A stretch of DNA of 5,938 nt from Pseudomonadota bacterium. GTDB taxonomy: Bacteria; Pseudomonadota; Alphaproteobacteria; Sphingomonadales; Sphingomonadaceae. Below are positions 5,427 through 5,938 of this stretch, in pieces. The notes below the pieces were generated by a model. The model searched no databases. It was given only the letters and a program-made list of their open reading frames with translations, and was not told the DNA's origin. A program made the translations under genes and the position numbers. The first letter of the stretch is position 1. Every line of letters starts with the position of its first letter. The DNA lies in contig JAEZES010000217.1 in assembly GCA_023432995.1 (NCBI GenBank), positions 1 to 5,938 on the forward strand, in the 5' to 3' direction.

Positions 5427-5938
5427 TCAGCCGAGCAGCACCGCTCCTGCCAGGCCCCCGGCAGCGACGATCGCCGGCGTGCCCCACGTGCCCCTGACGA
5501 ACCAGGCGGCGAGCGCCGCGAGCGCGAAGATCGCCAGCGCCGGCAGCGGGGTCTCGACCCGCCCGGCGGCGGCGACGGCGAGCTGGACCAGGGTGGCGGC
5601 AATGATTCCGACCGCGGCGGCGGCGACCCCGTCGAGCGTGCGGTGCAGGCGCGGGTGCTCGACCACCGCCTCGAGCCGTTCGAAGAATACCAGCGAGAAG
5701 GCGAAGGCGGGCAGGAACATGCCGGCGGTGGTCGCCAGCGCCCCGGCGAGGCCCCCGACGACGTAGCCGACGAAAGTGGCGAAGATCACCAGCGGCGCGG
5801 GCAGCAGGTTGCCGATCGCGACGCCGTCGAGGAACGCGCCGTCGCCGAGCCAGCCGCGGCCGACGGTGTCGGCGCGGACGTAGGGGATCGCGGTGTAGGC
5901 GCCGCCGAAGGTCAGCAGGCCGCCCTTGAGCCCGGCGA
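5427..5938 (-). CDS. chrA: Chromate/anion transporter ChrA, C-terminal half (5' end beyond window)
   Basis: The stop is TGA at 5429-5427 and the frame stays open to the window edge, giving 169 residues; an internal Met at 5789 is not the start. It matches the second of the two repeated CHR domains of ChrA-type transporters: GLLTFGGAYTAIPYVR near visible residues 6-21, GWLGDGAFLDGVAIGNLLPAPL at 28-49, FATFVGYVVGGLAGAL after it, then MFLPAFAFSLVFF and several more Ala/Leu/Val-rich membrane segments to the C-terminus. Characterised family members export chromate at the inner membrane and give chromate resistance. Many homologues are untested, so the substrate here is inferred. The N-terminal CHR domain should lie beyond position 5938. 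The gene converges on the second cytochrome with 5 nt between stops and no clear terminator, and is probably transcribed independently of the + strand genes. Confidence 0.88.
   Translation of the reverse strand, partial: AGLKGGLLTFGGAYTAIPYVRADTVGRGWLGDGAFLDGVAIGNLLPAPLVIFATFVGYVVGGLAGALATTAGMFLPAFAFSLVFFERLEAVVEHPRLHRTLDGVAAAAVGIIAATLVQLAVAAAGRVETPLPALAIFALAALAAWFVRGTWGTPAIVAAGGLAGAVLLG

Noticed and set aside
5446..5463. CTGCC/GGCAG stem as a terminator for the convergent pair
   Set aside because: Only 5 bp with an 8-nt loop, no T-tract, and it lies within ChrA coding sequence; such stems are common at this GC content.
4501..5487. A 328-codon open frame on the - strand over trmL and the second cytochrome
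   Set aside because: Same cause: it is antisense to two clearly recognisable genes, with an Arg/Ala/Gly-rich translation and no motif.
5479..5766. A 95-codon + strand frame opposite the ChrA segment
   Set aside because: The - strand frame carries the CHR-domain motifs and membrane segments; the + strand product is Ala/Ser-rich and featureless.

Overview
This is a GC-rich (roughly 70% by eye) chromosomal window, gene-dense and almost entirely ordinary coding DNA. It looks alphaproteobacterial, most likely Sphingomonadales. That rests on GatB sequence features remembered from the family, such as the YRIxGATGDWEVVIGLEVHAQV opening and VDLNRSGVALMEIV with Ala in place of the usual Pro. TrmL lying beside c-type cytochrome genes also fits. 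The assignment is inference, not a database result.

Layout. Seven genes run on the + strand: the 3' two thirds of gatA (1-1016), a 120-residue single-pass membrane protein of unknown function (1013-1375), a membrane acyltransferase of the Acyl_transf_3 family (1463-2608), gatB (2648-4150), a small c-type cytochrome (4155-4508), the tRNA methyltransferase trmL (4519-4977) and a second, paralogous cytochrome c (about 5038-5421). On the - strand, converging with 5 nt between stop codons, is the C-terminal half of a ChrA-type chromate/anion transporter (5427 to the window edge). Spacings between the + strand genes run from a 4-nt overlap to 86 nt, so one operon is plausible. The clearest breaks are the leader before the acyltransferase (1376-1462) and the one before the second cytochrome (4978-5037). 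There is no gene-free stretch over 300 bases, and I saw no rRNA, tRNA, IS element, CRISPR array or strong rho-independent terminator.

How the genes relate. GatA and GatB are two of the three GatCAB subunits that convert Glu-tRNA(Gln) and/or Asp-tRNA(Asn) to the amidated forms. TrmL modifies the wobble base of tRNA(Leu), so the block has a translation theme. The two cytochromes are probably exported electron carriers, perhaps lipid-anchored, and the acyltransferase is probably an envelope-modification enzyme. No obvious biochemical link ties these to tRNA amidation.

The points most worth a second look are the matched cytochrome pair flanking trmL, with its conserved AHNYPxEM segment; the two genes lying between gatA and gatB, one of which has a 3' part at only about 40% GC; and two small leader regions. 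I do not see convincing evidence of a wholly new system.
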